Shown: positions 7,754 to 14,873, counted from the stretch's first letter. The stretch: DNA of 15,453 bases from an uncultured Porphyromonadaceae bacterium (GCA_905212215.1 CAJMDR010000015.1:1-15453), one strand, 5' to 3'. Notes: generated by a model from the sequence alone, not told the origin. Numbers and translations are program-made.

Positions 7754-7830
7754 GCGAAATTATTCCTATCTAATTACGAATCCCTAAAAATTCAAGAGGT
7801 TTAGTCAAAACTTATGCCTAAAAATTGCAG

Positions 7831-7880
7831 TAAAAAAAATAGAACGGACTGGATAGCAAATGTCTTTCCGCCCATTCTAT
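7831..7880 (-). terminator. Intrinsic terminator after the zinc-ribbon reading frame
   Basis: Minus-strand RNA pairs AUAGAAUGGGCGGA (from 7880) with UCC-GUCCGUUCUAU (ending 7839), using two G:U pairs and one bulged A, and is followed by a run of U (7832-7839). The two mismatched positions pair only in the minus-strand RNA, so direction is clear. It starts about 20 bases after the stop at 7902. Confidence 0.75.
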
Positions 7881-7901
7881 ATTTATTACACAACTGAATT
7901 T

Positions 7902-8108
7902 TCAGTTCATCTTTATCATAATAATATCGCTTTCATGACCGCATTGACAGCATACGGGAATTATGCATTCCCTTCCGCAACGATGTTGCCAATAATCGGC
8001 CGGAGATGATAGGGTAGCGGTCATCATTTCACCTCCACATTCAGGACATCTTTCCCCTGAGGGCTGAATATGCCACTCGTCAATTAAAAAACCGGTATAT
8101 TGTCGCAA
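7902..8108 (-). CDS. Small zinc-ribbon protein, hypothetical (TTG start)
   Basis: Frame of 68 codons that I do not recognise as a named family. It holds a CPEC pair (21-24) and a second cysteine cluster C44, C48, C53, C54, C56 (HRCGRECIIPVCCQCG), the pattern of one or two zinc ribbons. The order CxxCGG, a spacer with YW, then CxxxC and CxCG does not look random, which favours a real protein. The frame has no ATG or GTG before this region and is closed upstream by TAA at 8124-8126, so the TTG at 8106-8108 is the only usual start codon. That TTG lies in a loop of a long inverted repeat (8086-8149). A strong terminator follows the stop, which supports transcription through it. It could instead be the remnant of a longer protein. 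Confidence 0.5.
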   Translation of the reverse strand: MRQYTGFLIDEWHIQPSGERCPECGGEMMTATLSSPADYWQHRCGRECIIPVCCQCGHESDIIMIKMN

Positions 8109-8149
8109 TAATGGGTCGTCTTCTTAAGAAAACCTGCTACCGGTTCTTT
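8086..8149 (-). terminator. Hairpin with U tract after spt, enclosing the TTG start
   Basis: On the minus strand AAAG-AACCGGTA (8149-8138) pairs with TACCGGTT-TTT (8097-8086), 8 bp perfect plus 3 bp beyond one mismatch, across a 40-base loop. TTTTTTAATT follows the stem, as in a terminator. The loop holds two smaller hairpins, TTCTTAAGAA and TATTG-CGA-CAATA. The long loop makes it a weak terminator; an attenuator-like role is possible. Confidence 0.4.
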
Positions 8150-8194
8150 CTTCTCTTTGAAGGTCCTATTTTTATCTGCCCTGCAAATGTGACC

Positions 8195-9382
8195 TTACTT
8201 TACAAGGTCGTATTTCTTGAACACTTTACGAATAGCCTCAAGCGACCTTTCGACCTGTTCCTTGGTATGTGTCGCCATAAGGGAGTAACGAATGAGGGTA
8301 TCGTGAGGAGCGACAGCGGGTGTTACTACCGGATTCACAAATACGCCTTCGTCAAGCAAATCGCGGGTGACGTGGAAAGTCTTATAATCATCGCGGATAA
8401 AGAGCGGTATGATAGGGGTAGAAGTGTTACCTATCTCACATCCCATCTCCCGGAAATTCTCCAAAGCGAAATGTGTTATCTTCCAAAGGTGTTCCTGGCG
8501 CTCAGGCTCGCTGATGATGATGTCCAAAGCAGCATTCGCCGCAGCCGTGGCTGCCGGAGTGATAGAGGCGGTGAAGATATAGGAACGGGAATGATGGCGC
8601 AGATAATTGGTTATCTCTTTGTCAGTGGCTACGAAACCACCTAACGATGCAAAAGATTTGCTGAAGGTACCCATTATTAGATCGACATCTTTCGATACTC
8701 CGTAATGGTCACATACTCCTCGGCCCTGATTTCCGAACACACCTATGCCGTGAGCTTCGTCCACCATCAGCGACGCATTGTATTTCTTTGCAAGCTCTAC
8801 TATCTTTGGCAGATTCGCAACATCTCCTTCCATTGAGAAGACACTGTCGGTCACTATTAACTTGACCTTGTCGGGGTCGCATTTGCGCAACTGCTCTTCC
8901 AACGACTCCATGTCGTTATGCTTGTACTTGAGATAGTTGGAGAACGAAAGGCGTCGTCCTTCAATGATGGAGGCATGATCCTGTTCATCAAGGATGATGT
9001 AATCTTCTCTGCCTGTAAGAGTAGATACTACGCCAAGGTTGACACCGAAACCGGTGGAATATATCATGGCGTCTTCTTTGCCTACGTATTCCGCCAAGCG
9101 TGCTTCGAGTTGTTTGTGTATCTCCAGAGTACCATTAAGGAAGGGGGAGCCTGCCATACCAGTACCGAAGCGCCTTGTGGCTTCCACAGCCGCCTCTATT
9201 ACCTTAGGATGGTTGGTAAGGCCCATATAGCTGTTGGAACCGAACATGAGCACCTTGCGTCCGTTCATAAGAACTTCGGTGTCCTGTTCGCTCGAGATGG
9301 CCCGAAAATAGGGATATACACCTGCTGCTTTCGCTTTTTGCGGGGCATCATAGCGCGACAGCTTTTTCTGTAGTAACTTCAT
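8195..9382 (-). CDS. spt: Serine palmitoyltransferase (alpha-oxoamine synthase family)
   Basis: Protein of 395 residues that condenses serine with a fatty acyl-CoA (or acyl-ACP) to 3-ketosphinganine, the first step of sphingolipid synthesis. It is a PLP enzyme: the lysine that binds the cofactor is K242 in GTFSKS, the Asp that contacts the ring is in VDEAHG (207-212), and His136 in DHASI stacks on it. The start LLQKKLSRYDAPQKAKAAGVYPYFRAI and the GSNSYMGL segment agree with what I remember of the Bacteroides enzyme, as does the length. I chose ATG 9382; ATG 9424 would add 14 residues (MKWTQAWRPENTLS) not expected in the family, but it is not excluded because the promoter lies upstream of both. 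It has no neighbour from lipid synthesis. The close relatives KBL and BioF are less likely given the sphingolipid-type N-terminus. Confidence 0.9.
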   Translation of the reverse strand: MKLLQKKLSRYDAPQKAKAAGVYPYFRAISSEQDTEVLMNGRKVLMFGSNSYMGLTNHPKVIEAAVEATRRFGTGMAGSPFLNGTLEIHKQLEARLAEYVGKEDAMIYSTGFGVNLGVVSTLTGREDYIILDEQDHASIIEGRRLSFSNYLKYKHNDMESLEEQLRKCDPDKVKLIVTDSVFSMEGDVANLPKIVELAKKYNASLMVDEAHGIGVFGNQGRGVCDHYGVSKDVDLIMGTFSKSFASLGGFVATDKEITNYLRHHSRSYIFTASITPAATAAANAALDIIISEPERQEHLWKITHFALENFREMGCEIGNTSTPIIPLFIRDDYKTFHVTRDLLDEGVFVNPVVTPAVAPHDTLIRYSLMATHTKEQVERSLEAIRKVFKKYDLVK

Positions 9383-9445
9383 GCTTAGAGTGTTTTCAGG
9401 GCGCCAAGCCTGAGTCCATTTCATACCAAGCGCCTAAGTAGGCTG

Positions 9446-9453
9446 CAAAGTTA
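9446..9453 (-). promoter_or_regulatory. Promoter -7 box of spt
   Basis: TAACTTTG on the minus strand matches the Bacteroides -7 consensus exactly. No good -33 TTTG is present at 19-21 bp; the closest is ATTG about 23 bp upstream. Transcription would start near 9440, 58 bases before the preferred start codon and 16 before the alternative one. Confidence 0.55.
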
Positions 9454-9542
9454 ATAATTATTTCTTAAACAGCAGCCAATTTAGATGCAAAAAATGCACA
9501 AATTCACTCGAATGTGCCGTGTCTGTTGGTTAAGCTATGTTA

Positions 9543-10310
9543 TTACTTCGCATTGACAGGTTTACGAAGCCATGTCTTGCGCTCTTCTTCCTCAAAACGC
9601 TCTATGGCGTAGCGTAGCGTAGTGCGGTGCATTTTGCTGTAATGGTCATGTAAATATCTGACTAACAATGATTTATTTCTTTTTCCTACTTCCCGGAGCA
9701 TCCAGCCGACAGCCTTGTGAATAAGGTCATGTGGATGTGATAATAACTCTGTGGAGATACGCAGTGTGTCTTCATATTCCCCGGCACGGATGAGCGCAAG
9801 AGTAGAAACGACAGATATACGTTGCAACCACATATTTTTATCTGCAGCCAGCTTGTCAAGAATATCGCGACTGGGAAGTACTCCATTTTTGTCTGGATAT
9901 AATAGATAGGAACCCAACAGATAAGGACAGCTTAAATCCACTAAATCCCAGTTATTAGCTTTGTGCGCATGCCTGAGATAGAAATCAACAATCTCTTTGC
10001 GTTGTTCAGCTTTAGCTGTTAATGGCTCTTTCCTTTTTGGTAAAGAATTCTTCATTTCTTCAACCAGAAACAAGAACCCAGCCAGGCGCACCTCGTGCCA
10101 TTCGCTGTAAAGTAATTGCCTGATGTCATTGAAATCCATCAGACCTTTAAAACGTTTGACGATGTTTCTTGTCTGTGGTACTTTCAGTCCAAGGAATTTG
10201 TCACCTTCGCCATATTCACCTTTACTGGTTTTGAAAAACCGCATCAATATGTCCCTCTGTTGAGGATTAGCAATTGCCGCATGTGCGTTGATTACTTCCT
10301 GTGCATTCAT
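9543..10310 (-). CDS. AlkD-like DNA alkylation repair glycosylase
   Basis: Protein of 255 residues made of HEAT-like helical repeats that removes positively charged alkylated bases (such as 7-methylguanine and 3-methyladenine) from DNA. Family blocks are YGEGDKFLGLKVPQTRNIVKRF (33-54), WHEVRLAGFLFLV (71-83), NNWDLVDLSCPYLLG (119-133), MWLQRISVVSTL (160-171) and KAVGWMLREVGK (199-210). W121, D125, R164 and W203 fall at the spacing of the DNA-binding and catalytic residues I recall for Bacillus cereus AlkD (W109, D113, R148, W187), so activity is likely conserved. The start ATG follows GGAAAG, and a -7 box lies about 20 bases upstream, so the gene has its own promoter. Neighbours are unrelated. 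Confidence 0.9.
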   Translation of the reverse strand: MNAQEVINAHAAIANPQQRDILMRFFKTSKGEYGEGDKFLGLKVPQTRNIVKRFKGLMDFNDIRQLLYSEWHEVRLAGFLFLVEEMKNSLPKRKEPLTAKAEQRKEIVDFYLRHAHKANNWDLVDLSCPYLLGSYLLYPDKNGVLPSRDILDKLAADKNMWLQRISVVSTLALIRAGEYEDTLRISTELLSHPHDLIHKAVGWMLREVGKRNKSLLVRYLHDHYSKMHRTTLRYAIERFEEEERKTWLRKPVNAK

Positions 10311-10328
10311 ATCTTTCCTATTAGATTA

Positions 10329-10336
10329 CAAAGATA
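10329..10336 (-). promoter_or_regulatory. Promoter -7 box of the AlkD-like gene
   Basis: TATCTTTG on the minus strand matches TAnnTTTG. No clear -33 TTTG at 19-21 bp. Transcription would start near 10324, leaving a leader of about 14 bases that contains GGAAAG before the ATG. Confidence 0.5.
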
Positions 10337-10459
10337 ATAATAAATCCCATACCCTTTTAGAAGATAATGTGAATTATGTTCAATAGACACATATGGGGAT
10401 TATTTTCCCCTATTCATGTTATCATTGAAATTAACTGATCCCTTCGGAACTATCGAAGT

Positions 10460-11101
10460 TTATCTCAGATACGGATTGTGTCCTTTTTCCCAACCTATAG
10501 TGGTTGGATCACCATGTCCGGGATATACCACTGTATCATCCGGCAATTTGAGCAGTTTTGTCTTGATGGCATTCACCAACTGAGTCATGGATCCGCCCAT
10601 GAGGTCGGTCCGTCCAATGGAGTTGGCGAATAATGCGTCGCCGGAAATCAGGAATCCATCTTTTTCTGAATATAAAGCGATACTACCGGGACTATGACCG
10701 GGTACATGAAGTATTTCAAGTGTGCCGTCACCTATTCTAACGATGTCTCCGTCGTTAAGATACGTCGTAATTTCGCTGTCCTCCGGCTCAAAGTCAAGCT
10801 GGAACATCTTTGCCTGATTGCCAAGCATAGCCCCTAACTCTTTCTCCAGAGGATGCGCGGACAGATTCACTTGATATGCTTTCATAACGAAGTCATTACC
10901 CGCAGCATGGTCTATGTGCATGTGCGTATTGATGAGGTTCGTTACTGTCAGTCCGTTTTTCTCAATGAAAGACGACAATGCGTTTTCTTCCTTTTCTGTC
11001 ATCATGCCGGGATCCACGACCGCTGCACAATGCGTGGTCTCGTCCCAAACCACGTATGTATTGATGCCGAAAAGTTGGAATATGAAGCGTGCTATTTTCA
11101 T
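10460..11101 (-). CDS. MBL-fold metallo-hydrolase (glyoxalase II-like)
   Basis: Protein of 213 residues of the metallo-beta-lactamase fold. All metal ligands of the family are present: THMHIDH (H60, H62, D64, H65), PGHSPGS (H136), SGD (D155) and YPGHG (H196), so a dinuclear site should form. The compact length and motif layout resemble glyoxalase II-like or persulfide-dioxygenase-like proteins, but the long glutathione-binding C-terminal domain of true glyoxalase II is absent, so the substrate is unknown. The start at 11101 gives MKIARFIFQLFG, typical of these proteins; the longer frame to 11149 only reads rsmG out of frame. It is the last gene of the M23-merR-pyrK-pyrD-rsmG operon. A 17-bp tandem duplication separates it from rsmG (see the mini-ORF entry). 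Confidence 0.88.
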   Translation of the reverse strand: MKIARFIFQLFGINTYVVWDETTHCAAVVDPGMMTEKEENALSSFIEKNGLTVTNLINTHMHIDHAAGNDFVMKAYQVNLSAHPLEKELGAMLGNQAKMFQLDFEPEDSEITTYLNDGDIVRIGDGTLEILHVPGHSPGSIALYSEKDGFLISGDALFANSIGRTDLMGGSMTQLVNAIKTKLLKLPDDTVVYPGHGDPTTIGWEKGHNPYLR

Positions 11102-11121
11102 AGTCGTGCTATTTTCATAGT
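11088..11121. repeat. Perfect 17-bp tandem duplication
   Basis: CGTGCTATTTTCATAGT occurs twice back to back (11088-11104 and 11105-11121) with no mismatch. It duplicates the junction between the rsmG stop and the start of the MBL gene, so each copy contains ATGA on the minus strand. The absence of differences suggests it is recent or conserved by selection. Confidence 0.95.
11098..11118 (-). CDS. Six-codon mini-ORF coupling rsmG to the MBL gene
   Basis: The upstream copy of the duplicated junction reads ATG AAA ATA GCA CGA CTA TGA (Met-Lys-Ile-Ala-Arg-Leu). Its ATG overlaps the rsmG stop (ATGA at 11118-11115) and its own stop overlaps the MBL start (ATGA at 11101-11098). Its first five residues are those of the MBL protein. 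It is seen in the sequence; that it is translated is inference. Confidence 0.4.
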   Translation of the reverse strand: MKIARL

Positions 11122-11747
11122 TTTGTGTATACAAGTTTCTTGGTCTCAAAGAACGGCTCCTTGAAATAGTCTGTCAAAGGCACCACAAGCGACGGTTGAC
11201 GACAAGCCTCTAATTCAGAGGTCAAATCACCTCCTTTTAAGGTTATCAAGCCATTCGGCATGCTATTCTTCTGCTTTGGCGATATATTCCGGCGTACCGC
11301 TTGGATCAGGTTTAACTGAGGCATTACTGCCCTGCTCACTACAAAATCAAACTTACGGTGACATTCTCTGGAATCGCCATGCTGCAACGTCACATTCTTC
11401 AATCCCAATTCAGCAACGAAACTGCGTGCAGCTTCAATCTTCTTGCCAATGCGGTCAATAAGATGGAACTCGGTTTCCGGGAACAGAATAGCCAATGGTA
11501 ATCCCGGCAATCCACCACCTGTACCCAAATCCATAACAGCGCTTCCCGGTGTGAACTGCATGAACTTGGCGATAGACATAGAGTGAAGCAGATGAGCAAT
11601 TTCTATATTATCTACGTCACGACGCGATATAAGGTTCACCTTGGCATTGTATTCTGCCAAAGAATTCATCAATTGCACTAACTGGTCCTGCTGCAATGCA
11701 GTTAATGACTGGAAATATTGGGATATATGGGGTAAGCCAGGATTCAT
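11115..11747 (-). CDS. rsmG: 16S rRNA (guanine-527-N7)-methyltransferase
   Basis: Protein of 210 residues (also called GidB) that methylates G527 in the 530 loop of 16S rRNA using S-adenosylmethionine. Motifs are YNAKVNLISRRD (33-44), the SAM loop MDLGTGGGLPGLPLAI (72-87), HLIDRIGKKI (95-104) and VSRAV (137-141); the length is normal. The ATG is 19 bp after the pyrD stop, and the stop overlaps the mini-ORF ATG. Loss of this enzyme in other bacteria gives low-level streptomycin resistance. It is co-transcribed with pyrimidine genes here. Confidence 0.95.
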   Translation of the reverse strand: MNPGLPHISQYFQSLTALQQDQLVQLMNSLAEYNAKVNLISRRDVDNIEIAHLLHSMSIAKFMQFTPGSAVMDLGTGGGLPGLPLAILFPETEFHLIDRIGKKIEAARSFVAELGLKNVTLQHGDSRECHRKFDFVVSRAVMPQLNLIQAVRRNISPKQKNSMPNGLITLKGGDLTSELEACRQPSLVVPLTDYFKEPFFETKKLVYTKL

Positions 11748-11766
11748 GTCCTATCTATATTCCTTT

Positions 11767-12672
11767 TTAAATTATACCACGCAGTTCAGAAATGGATGAA
11801 ACACCATGGCGATGGCAATAATCATGCAGATACTCCACAATTTCCGTTCCTATTGATGGATGCACGAAATTTGCAGTTCCAATCTGAATTGCGGTTGCTC
11901 CTGCCATGATAAATTCCAGTGCATCGGCACCTGACATAATTCCTCCGAGACCTATTACAGGTATCTTGACTGCTTTGGCAACCTGCCAAACCATCCTCAC
12001 AGCAACAGGTTTTACTGCAGGTCCGGAAAGTCCGCCTGTTATGGTGCTCAGCATAGGACGTTGCCGTTCTACATCTATAGCCATTCCCAACATTGTATTG
12101 ATAAGCGATACACTATCGGCACCTTCAGACTCTACCGCTTTAGCTATTTCTGTTACATCGGTAACATTTGGTGAAAGCTTGACAATCATTGTCTTAGGAA
12201 AGGCCTCTCTACATGCCTTTGTTACTGATGCGGCGCCTTCGGTGGTCGTTCCGAAAGCCATACCTCCCTGCTTGACATTTGGGCATGAGATATTGATTTC
12301 TACCGCTGCCACCTTTGGCAATTCAGCTACCCTACGGCAAACAGCAGCGTAGTCTTCAGGCTTGCTGCCGCTCACATTCACCACAATAGCGCTTTTGAGA
12401 TGCTCTATCTGAGGATATATATGTGTAGCAAAGTATTCAACGCCTTTGTTCTGCAATCCTACTGCATTGAGCATCCCTGAGGGCGTCTCCGCCATACGAG
12501 GATAAGGATTACCCTGTCGTGGCTCAAGCGTAGTGCCCTTAACTATTATCGCTCCGAGACCATCAAGGTCTGTCAAGGAAGCATATTCAAGTCCGTACCC
12601 GAAAGTGCCTGATGCTGTCATGACGGGATTCTGAAGTTCCAGGCCTCCTATGTTCACTTTCAGTTCTGCCAT
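11767..12672 (-). CDS. pyrD: Dihydroorotate dehydrogenase B, catalytic subunit
   Basis: Protein of 301 residues, class 1B enzyme that oxidises dihydroorotate to orotate in the cytoplasm, passing electrons through PyrK to NAD+. It has the FMN-binding TASGTFGYG (19-27), the VKGTT lysine (K45), NAVGLQNKG (69-77), the catalytic cysteine of class 1 enzymes in NISCPN (C130; class 2 has Ser), KLSPNV (165-170) and the phosphate-binding GLGGI (241-245). The class 1B call is confirmed by pyrK directly upstream; the two genes overlap by 13 bases, which suits a fixed heterotetramer ratio. Also called pyrDB. Confidence 0.96.
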   Translation of the reverse strand: MAELKVNIGGLELQNPVMTASGTFGYGLEYASLTDLDGLGAIIVKGTTLEPRQGNPYPRMAETPSGMLNAVGLQNKGVEYFATHIYPQIEHLKSAIVVNVSGSKPEDYAAVCRRVAELPKVAAVEINISCPNVKQGGMAFGTTTEGAASVTKACREAFPKTMIVKLSPNVTDVTEIAKAVESEGADSVSLINTMLGMAIDVERQRPMLSTITGGLSGPAVKPVAVRMVWQVAKAVKIPVIGLGGIMSGADALEFIMAGATAIQIGTANFVHPSIGTEIVEYLHDYCHRHGVSSISELRGII

Positions 12673-13436
12673 TTCAAATCTTTTATATTAAACACCGGAC
12701 CTTTTACACAGGTACAGACGTTTCCTTCATTTTTAGTATCTTCAACACAGCAGAGACAAGCTCCGAGGCCACATGCCATGCGGTTTTCAAGGCTTACTTC
12801 GCACTCTATGCCCCTTTCATACGCTGATTTGGCTACTGCTTTCATCATAGGTAGCGGTCCGCAGCAATATATGAGGTCGTAATTATTGTTGAATGCACTG
12901 TGCATGGTTATGAGTCCTTTCTCCCCTGCCGATCCATCTTCCGTGGCGACATGAAGTACTCCATATTTCCTGAACTCTTCGTTCAATGGAAGGTCTGTCG
13001 CACTTCTCCCTCCCAACAGAAATTCAGGATTCGTTCCTTTCTGTTTGAGATATTTGCCAAGATATAATAACGGAGCTATGCCAACGCCTCCTCCGGCAAG
13101 CAGAAGTCTCTGGTTTGCCCTTACATTGGTAGTGAAGCCATGTCCTAAAGGAAGAAGCACGTTGAGCCGCTCCCCTACTTCACATTCACATATGGCTCCG
13201 GAACCTCTGCCAAGATCTTTTACCAGAATCCAGAGGTCTTTCTCATCTGCCATGCAAATTGAGATTGGCCTGCGCAAAAGGACATTTGCTCGTTTCGGTG
13301 GCAATATATTCACAAATTGCCCTGGCAACATGAGAGGCAATTTGCTTTCCGATGTCAATTCCAGCAACGAGAGTCCGGAGCTGAAATGACGCACGGCAGC
13401 CACCATCATTTCCACATCCTTATAATTCTTTTCCAT
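12660..13436 (-). CDS. pyrK: Dihydroorotate dehydrogenase B, electron-transfer subunit
   Basis: Protein of 258 residues that carries FAD and a 2Fe-2S cluster and moves electrons from PyrD to NAD+. The FAD site is RRPISI (55-60), with GRGSG (77-81); the nucleotide-binding part has LLAGGGVGIAPLLYL (112-126) and CCGPLPMMKA (191-200). Cluster cysteines are C222, C227 and C230 in the ACGLGACLCC stretch, and probably C243 just before VKGPVF, the usual C-x4-C-x2-C...C order. The 5' end overlaps merR by 17 bases and the 3' end overlaps pyrD by 13. Confidence 0.95.
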   Translation of the reverse strand: MEKNYKDVEMMVAAVRHFSSGLSLLELTSESKLPLMLPGQFVNILPPKRANVLLRRPISICMADEKDLWILVKDLGRGSGAICECEVGERLNVLLPLGHGFTTNVRANQRLLLAGGGVGIAPLLYLGKYLKQKGTNPEFLLGGRSATDLPLNEEFRKYGVLHVATEDGSAGEKGLITMHSAFNNNYDLIYCCGPLPMMKAVAKSAYERGIECEVSLENRMACGLGACLCCVEDTKNEGNVCTCVKGPVFNIKDLKWQN

Positions 13437-13830
13437 CGGTTGTCTCTTCTTCTTTTATCTCTTCTTCTTTTATATTGAGTGCCTGAACCCGTACCGAAAG
13501 GCTTTTCAGCAGATTCTCGAGACTGTTTCGCACATTCTCGAGCCTGTCAAGAGCACGCAGTCTACGGCTGACATTACCTCTGTTAAGTCGCATCTGTTCT
13601 TTGGCTGACTCTAATTTCAGACCACGGTCACGGACAAGATAACTGATTTCCCGAAGCATATCTATGTCGGCAGGAGTATAATAGCGCACATTACTGGCAC
13701 TACGCCGAGGATTGAGGCAACTGAACTCCTTTTCCCAAAAACGGAGAGTGGACTGCTGCACTCCCAACATCTCGGCAACATCCTTTATCTTATAGTATTG
13801 CTTTCCTAAAAGTGGTTTATCCATGATCAT
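13420..13830 (-). CDS. MerR family transcriptional regulator
   Basis: Protein of 136 residues. The N-terminal winged helix-turn-helix is YYKIKDVAEMLGVQQSTLRFWEKEF (12-36) with the wing RRSASNVRYYTPADI (42-56) and helix MLREISYLVRDRGLKLESAKEQM. A coiled-coil dimer helix follows (about 85-120). The C-terminus is short and acidic with two copies of IKEEE and no ligand-binding domain or conserved metal cysteines, so the effector is unknown. The ATG at 13830 is followed by a second at 13824 (MIM), either of which may be used. It starts 7 bp after the M23 peptidase stop and ends inside pyrK, so it is embedded in the operon and may regulate it or be a passenger. Confidence 0.93.
   Translation of the reverse strand: MIMDKPLLGKQYYKIKDVAEMLGVQQSTLRFWEKEFSCLNPRRSASNVRYYTPADIDMLREISYLVRDRGLKLESAKEQMRLNRGNVSRRLRALDRLENVRNSLENLLKSLSVRVQALNIKEEEIKEEETTDGKEL
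13444..13473. repeat. Perfect 15-bp in-frame tandem duplication in merR
   Basis: CTCTTCTTCTTTTAT is present twice without a gap (13444-13458, 13459-13473). On the coding strand each copy spans five codons, giving IKEEE-IKEEE near the C-terminus of the regulator. Confidence 0.9.
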
Positions 13831-13837
13831 CTAATTT

Positions 13838-14806
13838 TCAGTCCATCACGTTTCCCGCATTTCCTGCCTGACGTATCATGGCATCATATTCCTCCGGCGT
13901 CATATCCAAAAACCAGTAATTGACAGGATTCTGAGGTTCATCCTTATATAGTACCTCATAATGTAGATGAGGCGCTATGGATTTTCCTGTGCTTCCTATC
14001 TCCCCTATTCTGTTACCGCGTTGTACACGTTGTCCCCGGCTGACCGCCACAGAATTCATGTGCGCATATACAGTTCGATAATTATATCCGTGGTCTATTT
14101 CTACACAATATCCCATTCCTCCCTTCCAGCCTGCTTCCGCTACTACGCCGTCTGCAGTGGCCGATACCGGTTCTCCAGTCTTTCCGGTCAAGTCTATGCC
14201 CGCATGGAAATCCTTTGTACCGTAGATAGGATCTATACGATAACCATAGCCAGATGCAACTTTATAGTTCTTGACACTGACCGGCAAAACAGCGGGAGTA
14301 TGACGCAGTCTGTCCTGACGGTGCATTGCTGCATTGCGCAGTTCATCGAAACTGCGTGACTGGACATATAATTGCCTGTCAAGCATGTCAAGACCTTTCG
14401 ACAATTCCACAAGCATAGCGGCATCCGGTAGTCGCTGTAATTGCTGGTAGCGGTTCTCGTTGTCAAGACCGGCAAAGCGCTGGGTGTCGGTGAGAGGATC
14501 CATCTGCATCAACACGCGATAATAGTTATCATCGCGTTGACGGATTGCTTCCATTATCTTTAAAGAAGCATCCAGACGGCGGTTCATTGTATTGTATTGA
14601 AGACGAAGCTGGGCATTCTCGCGACGAAGGTTCTCTTCTGTGGGTGAATCGAACACAAAAAACACGAAAAAGAACAAAAGAGCACCTAATACTATACCAA
14701 ATAATAAATATATGGCCAAAGAGACAATACGACCTCCAAGCGAACGGTAGATGCGCTCGTAGCTGTCTGTCTCCGGGTTATAGCGGTATGTGATTTGCCT
14801 GCTCAT
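13838..14806 (-). CDS. M23 family peptidase, membrane-anchored LytM/EnvC-like
   Basis: Protein of 322 residues that probably cuts, or activates enzymes that cut, peptidoglycan in the periplasm. After a short cytoplasmic part there is one membrane helix (about 27-52), a coiled-coil segment (about 56-95), and a C-terminal LytM domain (about 180-300). The zinc ligands are present: HAGID (H201, D205), and HLH (H280, H282), with YAHM (H249) as the extra histidine, so the domain should be active. I chose ATG 14806 (MSRQITYRYN); the open frame continues to 15124 but only as antisense of alaS. It is the first gene of the operon down to the MBL hydrolase, and its -7 box lies 12 bases upstream, leaving a very short leader. 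Confidence 0.93.
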   Translation of the reverse strand: MSRQITYRYNPETDSYERIYRSLGGRIVSLAIYLLFGIVLGALLFFFVFFVFDSPTEENLRRENAQLRLQYNTMNRRLDASLKIMEAIRQRDDNYYRVLMQMDPLTDTQRFAGLDNENRYQQLQRLPDAAMLVELSKGLDMLDRQLYVQSRSFDELRNAAMHRQDRLRHTPAVLPVSVKNYKVASGYGYRIDPIYGTKDFHAGIDLTGKTGEPVSATADGVVAEAGWKGGMGYCVEIDHGYNYRTVYAHMNSVAVSRGQRVQRGNRIGEIGSTGKSIAPHLHYEVLYKDEPQNPVNYWFLDMTPEEYDAMIRQAGNAGNVMD

Positions 14807-14814
14807 GCTTTTAT

Positions 14815-14846
14815 TTTGCAAAGGTAGGAAAAAATCATTAATTTTG
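14815..14846 (+). promoter_or_regulatory. alaS promoter
   Basis: -33 TTTG (14815-14818), 20-bp spacer, -7 TAATTTTG (14839-14846) on the plus strand. The predicted start is near 14852, leaving a leader of about 22 bases before the ATG. Confidence 0.65.
14819..14826 (-). promoter_or_regulatory. Promoter -7 box of the M23-merR-pyr-rsmG operon
   Basis: TACCTTTG on the minus strand matches the Bacteroides -7 consensus. No -33 TTTG is seen at 19-21 bp. Transcription should start about 6-8 bases before the M23 start codon. The box directly abuts the -33 box of the divergent alaS promoter. Confidence 0.55.
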
Positions 14847-14873
14847 CGCTTGATTTTGCAACTAACCTGAGTA

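Noticed and set aside
8111..8644. Plus-strand open frame of 177 codons
   Set aside because: Antisense of serine palmitoyltransferase over most of its length, with no recognisable domain or promoter.
8918..9373. Plus-strand open frame of 151 codons
   Set aside because: Antisense of spt, no domain seen.
10395..10410. Small hairpin GGGGA-TTATTT-TCCCC after the MBL gene
   Set aside because: Five-bp stem with no U tract on either strand, so I could not support calling it a terminator.
11102..11149. Upstream start for the MBL hydrolase (MRPRNLYTQNYENSTT)
   Set aside because: It reads the end of rsmG and the duplicated junction out of frame; the family start is MKIARF at 11101.
11906..12352. Plus-strand open frame of 148 codons
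   Set aside because: Antisense of pyrD; low-complexity Ser/Thr/Ala/Ile content typical of a shadow frame.
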